Assembly: GCA_963782605.1 (NCBI GenBank)
Contig: CAWAKK010000001.1
Coordinates: 372,001 to 436,000, forward strand
Direction of reading: 5' to 3'
DNA: 64,000 bases
Origin: JBDTSW01 sp963782605
Lineage (GTDB): Bacteria > Actinomycetota > Thermoleophilia > Solirubrobacterales > 70-9
Every line of letters begins with the position of its first letter. The first letter of the stretch is position 1. The notes beneath the pieces were generated by a model. The model was not told where the DNA came from. It was given only the letters and a program-made list of their open reading frames with translations, and ran no database searches. Both the position numbers and the translations under genes were made by a program. Positions 44,266 to 52,643 of the stretch are shown one piece after another.

Positions 44266-45045
44266 ATGGTTCGCTTCGGGGCGGTGGGACTCCATTTCGA
44301 GCGTGGGGGCAACGGAGCGCCGCTGCTCTTGGTTCATGGACTGGGCGGCTCGATCGCGATCTGGCGACCCGTGCGAGAGCGCCTTGAGGCCGAGCGAGAG
44401 GTCCTCGTCGTGGACATGCCGGGCTTCGGGGGCTCCGACCCCCTGCCAGCCGATAGGCCCGCGACGCCCGCCGCCATCGCCCACGCCCTGGCGGCGCTGT
44501 GCAAAGCCCAGGGGATGGCGAGACCGCACGTGGTCGGCAACTCCCTCGGGGCGTGGGTCGCCCTTGAGATGGCGAAGGCCGGGCAGGCGCGGTCGGTGTG
44601 CTGCCTCTCACCGGCCGGGTTGTGGCGCAACCCCTTGGGGCCCCGTCCAGTCGAGGCGCAGCGCGTGGCGCGACGGCTGAGGCCGTTGTTACTCGCAACC
44701 CTCTCGACGGCCCGCGGGCGCCGCGCGCTCCTTGGCAACTTCGTCGCCCATCCGAACCGCGTTTCGGCCGCGGACGCCCGGGCGCTCGCGCGCGGCTATG
44801 CGGACTCGACCGGCTATGCCGCCTCCAACGAGGCGATGCGCGCCGGCGCGTTCGAGCACGACGGAGAGCTGAACGTCCCCGTGACCATCGTCTGGGGCGC
44901 GGCCGACCGGATCGTCGCGCGCCCGAGCCCCTCACGGATTCCCACTGGTAGCCGATACATGGAGATGCCCGGCTGGGGACACACACCCACCTGGGATGAC
45001 CCCGAGGGCGTCGCAAGGATCATCTTGGAATCGTCGTCCGGATAG
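44266..45045 (+). CDS. Alpha/beta hydrolase
   Basis: 259 residues, standard alpha/beta-hydrolase opening (LLLVHGLGGSIAIWRPVRERL), VLVVDMPGFGGSD, nucleophile elbow VVGNSLGAWVAL, acid in TIVWGAADRIV and catalytic His in MPGWGHTPTWDDPEG. The chosen ATG directly precedes the first strand. Substrate unknown. An upstream leader (44125-44265) shows nothing clear. Confidence 0.9.
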   Translation: MVRFGAVGLHFERGGNGAPLLLVHGLGGSIAIWRPVRERLEAEREVLVVDMPGFGGSDPLPADRPATPAAIAHALAALCKAQGMARPHVVGNSLGAWVALEMAKAGQARSVCCLSPAGLWRNPLGPRPVEAQRVARRLRPLLLATLSTARGRRALLGNFVAHPNRVSAADARALARGYADSTGYAASNEAMRAGAFEHDGELNVPVTIVWGAADRIVARPSPSRIPTGSRYMEMPGWGHTPTWDDPEGVARIILESSSG

Positions 45046-45097
45046 GGTCGGACCACTAAACGGAGAGCCGGGGGTACCGGCCAGAAGGAGATTCGAA

Positions 45098-45475
45098 ATG
45101 GGCCTCATGGACCGGATGAAGGACGCCGCGAACCAGGCGACGGACGCCGCCAAGGCGGGCGGGCAGGCAATGAAGGACGGCATGTCCCCCGACACGGCGG
45201 CGACGGCGGCGAAGATGCAGAAGCTCTCCCAGAGCGGCGTCGAGCAGAAGGCGATCCTGCAGTCGATGACCCCCACTGGGGCGACGTCCGTTGGCGGTGG
45301 CATCGAGCACCAACTCACAGTCGAGGTCCAGCCGGTCGGCGGAGCGCCCTACGTCTGCACCTTCAACCAGGACCTGATCCAGCAGTCGGTGGACGGCTTT
45401 CAGCAGAAGGTCGGCGAGGAGATCACCGTGAAGGTGGATCCCGACGACCCGCAGTCGATGGTCGCCTGGGGGTAG
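45098..45475 (+). CDS. Hypothetical protein (125 aa)
   Basis: A helical N-terminus (MGLMDRMKDAANQATDAAKAGGQAMKDG), a short middle helix (AAKMQKLSQSGVEQKAILQS) resembling a SHOCT-like turn, then a beta domain (HQLTVEVQPVGGAPYVCTFNQDLIQQ, EITVKVDPDDPQSMVAWG) with one cysteine. AGAAGGAG precedes the ATG. No named family. Convergent with the next gene. Confidence 0.75.
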   Translation: MGLMDRMKDAANQATDAAKAGGQAMKDGMSPDTAATAAKMQKLSQSGVEQKAILQSMTPTGATSVGGGIEHQLTVEVQPVGGAPYVCTFNQDLIQQSVDGFQQKVGEEITVKVDPDDPQSMVAWG

Positions 45476-45493
45476 CTCCCGCTCCACATCCGA

Positions 45494-46003
45494 TCACCCG
45501 GAGCCGCCCTCTACCGCGGTGATCGTCCCATCCTGGGCGAGCTCGGCGTTGTAGTCGCCCAACGCCTGGCTTTGGAGCTCGGCGAGACGACTTCGATCGG
45601 CGCTGGCACTGAGCGGCACCCAGCTGCCGCCGATGTTGATCTCGGCGGCAGCGATGGGCTCCGGGTCCAGTTGCGAGCCGGCGAAGATCACCACGCAGCG
45701 CCCGCGCTCCAGCGGCTGCGGGCTGATGGTGCTGGCGCCCTCGCTCGCGTAGGCCACCTGTACGCGGAAGTAGTCGTGGCCGGCCGAGGAGTTGTGTATG
45801 CCCGTGCCGAGGGCGTCCTCGCTGCTGTTCCAGCGGGTGAGGCACTCGTTCGGAGCGGATGCGAACTCGCGCTCCTCACCGCCGCTTCCGAGCAGCACGA
45901 CGACGATGAGGATCACGAGGGCGACCAGCGCCCCGGCCGCGACTAGCAGGCGGGCACGAACGTGGTCGCTCTCGGCGCGCGGCTCCGGCATGGAGGCTGG
46001 CAT
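45494..46003 (-). CDS. Membrane-anchored hypothetical protein with extracellular domain
   Basis: 169 residues: a cytoplasmic start, one helix (LLVAAGALVALVILIVVVLLG), then an extracytoplasmic domain with two cysteines (NECLTRW and GRCVVIFAG) likely to form a disulfide, and a VQVAYASEG / IGGSWVPLSA strand-rich core. No family is recognised. It is immediately upstream of, and divergent from, tRNA-Val. Confidence 0.72.
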   Translation of the reverse strand: MPASMPEPRAESDHVRARLLVAAGALVALVILIVVVLLGSGGEEREFASAPNECLTRWNSSEDALGTGIHNSSAGHDYFRVQVAYASEGASTISPQPLERGRCVVIFAGSQLDPEPIAAAEINIGGSWVPLSASADRSRLAELQSQALGDYNAELAQDGTITAVEGGSG

Positions 46004-46036
46004 TCTCGCGCGAGTCGGGCTGGGAGAATGTCGAGT

Positions 46037-46110
46037 GGGCGGTTAGCTCAGTTGGTAGAGCGCTCGCTTTACACGCGAGAGGTTCGCCGGTTCGAGCCCG
46101 GCACCGCCCA
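46037..46110 (+). tRNA. tRNA-Val (anticodon TAC)
   Basis: 74-bp cloverleaf. Acceptor GGGCGGT pairs with ACCGCCC, anticodon arm CTCGC-TTTACAC-GCGAG, T-arm CCGG-TTCGAGC-CCGG, discriminator A. CCA is not encoded. Confidence 0.97.
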
Positions 46111-46136
46111 CTGGACGTGGCGCGCCGCCCTCCCAT

Positions 46137-47321
46137 TTAGTCCTTGGCCACGCCGAGGCGCAACGCGAGCGGCCTCGCCGTGAGTCCGTAGATGACCACG
46201 GTCGTCGCGATCACTAGGAATGTGGTGGGCACGAGTAGCTCGGCGTCGGGGATCCCGGCTGCCTTCAGGTCCGCCTCGAACGCGGACACGGTCGCCGCTG
46301 CCACGATTCCTCGGGGCATCATCCACGCGATCAGCGCTCGCTCGGCGCGGGTCGTTTTTGTGCGGACGGTGCAAAGCGCGACGCTCAGCGGACGCACCAC
46401 CAAAATCAGGAGCGCTACGAAGGCGAGGCCCCCCACGCCAAGGTCGAGCACGTGTTGAGGGTCGACCCTCGCCGAGAGGACCACGAAGAGGACTCCAAGG
46501 AGTAGGCCCACGAGGATCTCGCTGAAGGCCGGCGCTCGGTCGAGTACATCGCGCTGGCGATGGGCCAGGACTACTCCCATGACGATGGCGGTCACCAGCC
46601 CGGCGTCCTCTCGAAGCTCACTGGCGACGGCAACGGAGAAGAGGACAATCCCGAGAGTGGCGGTCGCCTCCAGCGCGGCCTCGAAGCGACGCTGGCGCAG
46701 GACGAGCGTCAGCAGCAAGGCGCCCACGATGCCCGTCGCGGCTCCCACCCCGATCGTGCCGGCGAACGCCACAAGATCGAAGGTGCCATCGCCGCTAACC
46801 ACCGCGTGGAAAGCGAGCACGGCGAGGATCGCGCCGATGGGGTCGATCAGGATCCCCTCCCAGCGCAACACGGCATCGGGCTTGCCCGTAGGCCGCACGA
46901 AGTCGAGCAGAGGGATGACGACGGTGGGGCCCGACAGAGTGAGCACTGCGCCGAGCACGATGGCGATGCGGTGATCCAATCCGAGCAGCAGCGCCGCCCC
47001 AGCCCCGGCCAGCCCCCAGGTGATGGCGACTCCCAGCGTGGTCAGACGGAAGACGACCTGCCCGACGCCGGCCTCGAGCTGGCGGCGGTGCAACGAGATC
47101 GCGCCGTCGAAGAGGATTGCCCCGACCGCCAGGGCCACGATCGGGTCGAGCAGGTCGCCGAGGAGCTCGTCGGGGTCGATGGCGTCGGTGACGTAGGGGC
47201 CGAGAATGACGCCGACGATCAGCAGCGGGACGATCGCGGGGATACCCATTCGGACAGCCAGCAGCTGCGCGCCGACGGCGGCGGCGAGGATGATCGCGAG
47301 CTCGAGGGTGGGGTCGGTCAC
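46137..47321 (-). CDS. Cation:proton antiporter (NhaP/CPA type)
   Basis: 394 residues with twelve helices. CPA features are VIPLLDFVRPTG, RWEGILIDPIGAILAVLAFH and MMPRGIVAAATVSAFEADLKAAGIPDAELL in the membrane core. It should exchange Na+ or K+ for protons. GTG start overlaps the catalase stop by 4 bases, coupling ion homeostasis with peroxide defence in one transcript. Not the same subfamily as the Kef-type antiporter at 9.7 kb. Confidence 0.9.
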   Translation of the reverse strand: MTDPTLELAIILAAAVGAQLLAVRMGIPAIVPLLIVGVILGPYVTDAIDPDELLGDLLDPIVALAVGAILFDGAISLHRRQLEAGVGQVVFRLTTLGVAITWGLAGAGAALLLGLDHRIAIVLGAVLTLSGPTVVIPLLDFVRPTGKPDAVLRWEGILIDPIGAILAVLAFHAVVSGDGTFDLVAFAGTIGVGAATGIVGALLLTLVLRQRRFEAALEATATLGIVLFSVAVASELREDAGLVTAIVMGVVLAHRQRDVLDRAPAFSEILVGLLLGVLFVVLSARVDPQHVLDLGVGGLAFVALLILVVRPLSVALCTVRTKTTRAERALIAWMMPRGIVAAATVSAFEADLKAAGIPDAELLVPTTFLVIATTVVIYGLTARPLALRLGVAKD

Positions 47322-48286
47322 CTGGCACTCGGGGAGCGGTCCCAGCGGGCGTATGCGGACACCGAGTAGGCCTTCGGCCTGGCCATGAGGATGGGGTCGT
47401 CGGAGGGGCGGATGCCGTCGGGGAGGCGGGTGGGATCGAAGACCTCGATGTGGCCGTTGCGCTCGGGGTCGTCGACCATGCCGGTGATCTCGAGGCGCCC
47501 GGCCGGGACCGTTTCACGGTCCTCGGGCCAGAGCTCGGTGGGATCGGTGAGCGAGTCGTTCTCGCCATGGAGCTGGAGGAGGAGCTCCATCGCCGCCGGG
47601 CCAGAGGCGAGGCGCTGCTCGAGCTCGAAGCGGAGGTAGTGGCGACCGTGGGTCCTTGCCTCCTCGTCGGGAATGCGCTCCTCCCCGGCGACGGGGCGCC
47701 AGCGCCAGCGAACCCACGTCTGGGTTCCGTCGGCGGCGCTGAGCTCGAAGGCGTGGGGGCTGTGGTAGGGGACCGTCACGTAGCTGGCGGGCGGCTCGGC
47801 GCCCAGCGTTGCCTGGATCGAGGCGGCAGCCTCCGGATGGCGGCCGAGGTACTCGCCCAGTGCCGCCATGTCGGGCTGGCCGGTCTCGGGGTCGGGCTTT
47901 CGCAGTCGCAGCAACTCGAGAAAGTCCTCGACCGTGCGGGCGACGAAGGTTGGTGAGCCCACGGCGATCATGTCCCACTCCTGTCCCCCGCCGGGTGGAC
48001 GCAGCTTCACCGCCATGCCACCGCCGTTGCGCTCGCCGTCGTGTGCGTCGGGCTTGCCGCTGGCGTGCGAGAAGCGCACGAGGGCGGGGACGGGCTCCCC
48101 CGCCAGGTGCGGGACGCCGCAGAGCGCGGCGGCCTCGGGGGTGCCGATGAACGCGCCCTCTGCCCAGACTCCCTTGGCGTGGATGGCGCGAGCTCCCGGG
48201 TGACGACCGTAGATCTCGGCCGCGGCTGCGATCAGCTCCTCGTGGATGGTCTCGCCGCGGGGAACTCCCTCTCCAGCCTCGACCAT
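47318..48286 (-). CDS. Small monofunctional-type catalase
   Basis: 322 residues, catalase core only (no C-terminal domain). The distal His is in IHAKGVWAEGAFIGT, followed by VRFSHASGKPDAHDGERNGGGMAVKLRPPGG, then YHSPHAFEL, and DPTRLPDGIRPSDDPILMARPKAYSVSAYAR with the proximal Tyr/Arg region. Such short catalases include the SrpA type and may act on organic peroxides. Start ATG is clear. Confidence 0.88.
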   Translation of the reverse strand: MVEAGEGVPRGETIHEELIAAAAEIYGRHPGARAIHAKGVWAEGAFIGTPEAAALCGVPHLAGEPVPALVRFSHASGKPDAHDGERNGGGMAVKLRPPGGGQEWDMIAVGSPTFVARTVEDFLELLRLRKPDPETGQPDMAALGEYLGRHPEAAASIQATLGAEPPASYVTVPYHSPHAFELSAADGTQTWVRWRWRPVAGEERIPDEEARTHGRHYLRFELEQRLASGPAAMELLLQLHGENDSLTDPTELWPEDRETVPAGRLEITGMVDDPERNGHIEVFDPTRLPDGIRPSDDPILMARPKAYSVSAYARWDRSPSAR

Positions 48287-48310
48287 GCGGGCAACCTATA
48301 GCTTGCGGTC

Positions 48311-49064
48311 GTGGATCTGAGGATCTCAGGACGGGTGGCGCTCGTCATGGCCGCGAGCAAGGGCATCGGCCGCGGGATCGCCGGAGCGCTGGCGGCGCGA
48401 GGGGGTGCGTGTCGCGATGGTGAGTCGTTCCGCCGAGCGCATCGAGGCGGCCGCCGCGGAGATCGAGGGCGAGACCGTGGCGCTCGTGGCCGACTCGGTG
48501 GATCTGGAGCGGATGGCTTCCTTGCCCGCGGAGGTCGAGGAGCTGCTTGGTCCCGTCGACATCCTGGTCGCGAACACGGGCGGGCCTCCTCCCGGTGGAG
48601 CGCTCGATAACCCTCAGGAGGAATGGGAGCAGGCTTACCGCGAGCTCGTGCTCTCGCCCCGCGCCCTCGCGGATGCAGTGGTGCCGGGAATGCGCGAGCG
48701 GGAGTGGGGCCGGATCGTGAACGTGGCGTCGAGCTCGGTGCGCGAGCCCATTGCTCATCTCACCCTGTCCAACGCCCACCGGATGGCGACGGTGGGGTTT
48801 CTGAAGACGCTGGCGAGCGAGATCGCGGGCGATGGCATCACCGTCAACACCGTCGCGACGGGCCGGTTCGCCACCGACCGCCTGGCGTCGAACTGGGGGT
48901 CGTGGGAGGAGATGGAGCGAAGCGCCGCGGAGGGCGTGCCCGCGGGGAGGCTGGGTCAGCCGGAGGAGTACGGCGACCTGGTGGCGTTCCTGTGCTCCGA
49001 GCGGGCATCCTTTCTGACGGGCGCGGTGATCCCGCTCGACGGCGGGATGCTGCGATCGATCTGA
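48311..49064 (+). pseudogene. Short-chain dehydrogenase/reductase with one +1 frameshift
   Basis: First frame: GRVALVMAASKGIGRGIAGALAA, the Rossmann TG-x3-G-x-G-type motif. Second frame: ILVANTGGPPPGGALD (NAG-like), the catalytic Ser in NVASSSVREP (a Tyr is not in the usual Y-x3-K position; NAHRMATVGFLKTLASE fills it), then DGITVNTVATGRFATDRL and RASFLTGAVIPLDGGMLRSI. Dropping one G from GGGGG at 48401-48405 gives a continuous 250-residue SDR. The missing YxxxK makes it an atypical SDR. GTG start; the shift is probably a sequencing insertion. Confidence 0.78.
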
Positions 49065-49088
49065 CGCGGGCCGGAGAGCCCTCGCCTT

Positions 49089-49101
49089 GACAGCTTCTGT
49101 C
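49089..49101. promoter_or_regulatory. Inverted repeat upstream of ZIP transporter
   Basis: GACAG-CTT-CTGTC lies 11 bases before the ZIP start, flanked by TT on the left and TAA on the right. Its place across the promoter/ribosome site suits a repressor operator, such as a Mn/Zn/Fe-responsive regulator of the DtxR/MntR or Fur type. Confidence 0.45.
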
Positions 49102-49112
49102 TAATCCTCGGC

Positions 49113-49835
49113 ATGGAGTGGATCGCCATACCACTGGGGGCCGTGGTGATGGCCGGCACGTTCGCGGGGGGATGGGTCGGTCTGCGCTTCGCGGACGCGC
49201 TGCCGACGGTGCTCGCGCTGAGCGGGGGGATCGTCGTCGCGGTCGCGATCATCGATGTCTTGCCCGAGTCGATCGAGCTGATGGGCGATCCCGACGAGGC
49301 GGCGCTTCTGATCGCGGCGGGTTTCGTTGGGTTCTTCCTGCTGGAGCGGGTCCTCGTGCTGCATCACCGCGACGACCCCGAGCAGGCGCGCTCGCATCAC
49401 CAGGTGGGGGTGGCGGGCGCCCTTGGGCTCTCGGTGCACTCGTTCATCGACGGCCTGGGAATCGGGCTCGCCTTCGGCGTGAACACGGAGACGGGTCTAC
49501 TCGTCTTCCTGGCGGTGGTGGCACACGACTTCGCGGACGGGCTCAACACGGTGAGCTTCGTCTTGAGTCAGTCAGGGGATCGCAAGCAGGCGGTGCGGTG
49601 GCTGCGGATCGATGCGGTGGCCCCGGTGCTGGGGGCGGTGGTCGGCAGCGCGGTCTCGATCTCCGACATGGCGCTCGGCCAAATCCTGGCGCTCTACACG
49701 GGGTTCTTCCTCTACCTCGGGGGGACCGACCTGCTGCCCGAGGCACACCACCATCACGGTTCCTGGGCGCGGGTGGGGCTGACGGTGCTGGGGTTCTTGT
49801 TCGTGTTTGCGATCTCGCGGATCGCTCACGTGTGA
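49113..49835 (+). CDS. ZIP-family metal transporter
   Basis: 240 residues, eight predicted helices. The ZIP metal sites are in LGLSVHSFIDGLGIGLAFG (His in helix 4) and VVAHDFADGLNTVSFVL (His in helix 5); a cytosolic His cluster (HHRDDPEQARSHH) sits in the central loop, with a second near the end (HHHHGS). Imports Zn, Fe or Mn. Start ATG close behind the inverted repeat. Converges with lgt with a 10-base overlap. Confidence 0.9.
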   Translation: MEWIAIPLGAVVMAGTFAGGWVGLRFADALPTVLALSGGIVVAVAIIDVLPESIELMGDPDEAALLIAAGFVGFFLLERVLVLHHRDDPEQARSHHQVGVAGALGLSVHSFIDGLGIGLAFGVNTETGLLVFLAVVAHDFADGLNTVSFVLSQSGDRKQAVRWLRIDAVAPVLGAVVGSAVSISDMALGQILALYTGFFLYLGGTDLLPEAHHHHGSWARVGLTVLGFLFVFAISRIAHV

Positions 49836-50611
49836 GCGGGCGTTCCCGCCTCCGCGGGGGCATCGGCGTAGAGCTTGCCGTTGGCTCGGGCCCGCGCTAT
49901 CCAGATGCCGCCGGCGAGCATCATGGCAACGCTCAGGACCTGGGCCTGGGTAAGGCCGAGCAGGACGTCGTCGTTGCGGCGGATGAACTCGACGAGAAAG
50001 CGCTCGATTCCGGCGCCAAGGAGGTAGAGGGCGAAGAGGATGCCTGGTTGGTAGCGGTCGCGCAGCCGCCAGAGGGCGTAGGCGAGCAGGCTCATCGCCG
50101 TGGCCTCGTAGATCGGGGTCGGGTGTACCGGGACGTCGGTGGGAACTGCTCCGTCGGGGTAAGCCATCGCCCATGGGCCGTCCCACGGCTGGCCGTAGTC
50201 GCCGTCGCCCGAGAGCTGGCAGCCGATGCGCCCGACCGCGTAGCCGAGAGCGAGGGGAACGGCGGCGAGGTCGAGGAGGCGAAGGTTGAGCATGCCGCGG
50301 TAGCGCGCCCACAGCAACACGCCGATGGCGCCTCCGATCAGCCCGCCGTACCAGACGAGGCCGGCACCTGAGAAGAAGTTCCCCAGCAGGTCGTCCTTGA
50401 CGTCGGAGTAGTTCTCGACGATGAAGTAGATGCGCGAGCCGAGGATCCCGCCGAAGGCCGCCGCGAACGCCATCTCGTAAGCCCAGTCGCCTGGCTTTCC
50501 CCACTCCTCAAGGCGCTTCCAGACCATGACGCCGGCGAAGACGAAGCCGGCCGCCAAGCACAGGCCGAAGGTCTGCAGGGTGAGGGGGCCGATGTCGATC
50601 TCGGGTTGCAT
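49826..50611 (-). CDS. lgt: Prolipoprotein diacylglyceryl transferase
   Basis: 261 residues, seven helices. The Lgt signature is in GLVWYGGLIGGAIGVLLWARYRG and AAVPLALGYAVGRIGCQLSGDGDYG (GRxGC(x)L(x)GD-like motif), followed by HPTPIYEATAMSLLAYALWRLRDR and GIERFLVEFIRRND. It transfers diacylglycerol to the lipobox cysteine, the first step for the lipoproteins in this window. tRNA-Glu ends 7 bases upstream, in the same direction. Confidence 0.94.
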   Translation of the reverse strand: MQPEIDIGPLTLQTFGLCLAAGFVFAGVMVWKRLEEWGKPGDWAYEMAFAAAFGGILGSRIYFIVENYSDVKDDLLGNFFSGAGLVWYGGLIGGAIGVLLWARYRGMLNLRLLDLAAVPLALGYAVGRIGCQLSGDGDYGQPWDGPWAMAYPDGAVPTDVPVHPTPIYEATAMSLLAYALWRLRDRYQPGILFALYLLGAGIERFLVEFIRRNDDVLLGLTQAQVLSVAMMLAGGIWIARARANGKLYADAPAEAGTPAHT

Positions 50612-50617
50612 GGAGAG

Positions 50618-50690
50618 CAGCCCCGGGGGGAGTCGAACCCCACGCTTCCAGGTTGAAAACCTGGCGTGCTAACCGTTACACCACGGGGCC
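50618..50690 (-). tRNA. tRNA-Glu (anticodon TTC)
   Basis: 73-bp cloverleaf on the minus strand: acceptor GGCCCCG with CGGGGCT (a terminal G-T), D-arm GTGT-GCAC, anticodon arm CCAGG-TTTTCAA-CCTGG, T-loop TTCGACT with a GGGG/CCCC stem. Discriminator G, CCA absent. A run of C next to the T-stem leaves one T-C mismatch, possibly a length miscall. Confidence 0.92.
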
Positions 50691-50804
50691 GGGGGCGCAG
50701 AGTCTAGGCACCGTTGCGTGCCGCTCCCCTGGCCGAAAACCACGGCCAATGGCGGTTTCTGGACGCCATGCGTCCGGAAGTCGCCAGGCCGGGCAATTTG
50801 CCGG

Positions 50805-51695
<891 letters not shown>

Positions 51696-51768
51696 ACCAA
51701 GCGCGGCACTCTACGCGCCGGGGTGAGATAGTGAGAGCACCAGCAGGCACCTAGCGAAGGAGAGCTCA

Positions 51769-52434
51769 ATGGCGCAGGCGAAGAGCGGATCGAAGGCCAG
51801 CAAGTCGACGCCGAGAGGCGGCGGCGCCAAGACCGCGTCCAAGCCCGGCGGTTCGAGGGGCACGGCGAAGAAGGCGACCGCCTCATCCAGCTCCGGCAGC
51901 AGTGCCGCGTCCGAGCGCACCGACAAGAGCGTGCAGGCCTATCGCGACGCGCTGGAACGCAGCCTCACCCTCTCCCGCGAGCGCGTGCAAGAGGTCTTCG
52001 ACGATGCCGTTCGGCGGGGGCGGATGACCCGCGACGACGCCAACGAGATCGTCTCGAGCCTGGTGACCCGCGGTCGCAAAGCGAGTGACGACCTGAGCCG
52101 CGACCTCGAGAAGCTGCTCGACCAGGCACGCAAGGAGGTGACGACGCGCGGGGAGGAAGCTCGAAAGCGCGCCACCTCTGCCGCCGGACGCGTGAGCCGG
52201 ACCGCCCGGGACACCGCCGAAGGGCCGCTCGCCCAAGTCGACCGCCTCGCACGGCGCGCCGGCGTGCCCACGCCGGGCGGCCCGATCTCCGGCTACGACC
52301 AGCTCACAGCAGTCCAGGTCAAATCGCGGCTCGGCGATCTCTCGAAGGCCGACCTGCGCAAGGTCCGCACCCAAGAGCGGCGCGGCAAGGCCCGCAAGAG
52401 CATCCTCGACGACATCGAAAAGCGCCTGGCATAG
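51769..52434 (+). CDS. Phasin/PhaF-like Lys-Ala-rich coiled protein
   Basis: 221 residues: a Lys/Ser/Ala low-complexity N-terminus (about 1-45), a helical region with DALERSLTLSRERVQEVFDDAVRRGRMTRDDANEIVSSLVTRGRKASDDLSRDLEKLL like poly(hydroxyalkanoate) granule proteins, and a C-terminal unit (ISGYDQLTAVQVKSRLGDLSKADLRKVRTQERRGKARKSILDDIEKRL). May bind granules and DNA. Directly upstream of a small conserved gene. Confidence 0.72.
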   Translation: MAQAKSGSKASKSTPRGGGAKTASKPGGSRGTAKKATASSSSGSSAASERTDKSVQAYRDALERSLTLSRERVQEVFDDAVRRGRMTRDDANEIVSSLVTRGRKASDDLSRDLEKLLDQARKEVTTRGEEARKRATSAAGRVSRTARDTAEGPLAQVDRLARRAGVPTPGGPISGYDQLTAVQVKSRLGDLSKADLRKVRTQERRGKARKSILDDIEKRLA

Positions 52435-52442
52435 GCCCGCAT

Positions 52443-52643
52443 CTGACGCCCTCGGAATTCAGCTGGCGCGCCACCAAGGACGGCCGCGTTCGGATTGCCC
52501 GGGAAGGCCGCGTGGTCACGACCCTTGCCGGCGCGCGTGCGTCGAAGTTCCTGAGCCGGGTCGAGGTGGCCGACAACCCAGGCGCCCAGGACCTGATGGC
52601 CCGGGCCACAGGCAACTACAAGCGCGGGAACGAGCGCCGCTAG
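52443..52643 (+). CDS. Small conserved protein (about 66 aa), non-canonical start
   Basis: The frame encodes SWRATKDGRVRIAREGRVVTTLAGARASKFLSRVE then DLMARATGNYKRGNER, a motif set I recognise as a widespread actinobacterial hypothetical protein. No ATG, GTG or TTG opens it. A CTG at 52443-52445, nine bases after the preceding stop, is the best start; ATA further up is the alternative. Its TAG is in a CTAG shared with the peptidase gene on the other strand. Confidence 0.65.
   Translation: MTPSEFSWRATKDGRVRIAREGRVVTTLAGARASKFLSRVEVADNPGAQDLMARATGNYKRGNERR

Noticed and set aside
49084..49112. Sigma70 promoter using TTGACA at 49087-49092
   Set aside because: The matching -10 would have to lie 17 bases downstream, in GGCATG at the start codon; the spacing to TAATCC is only 9 bases.
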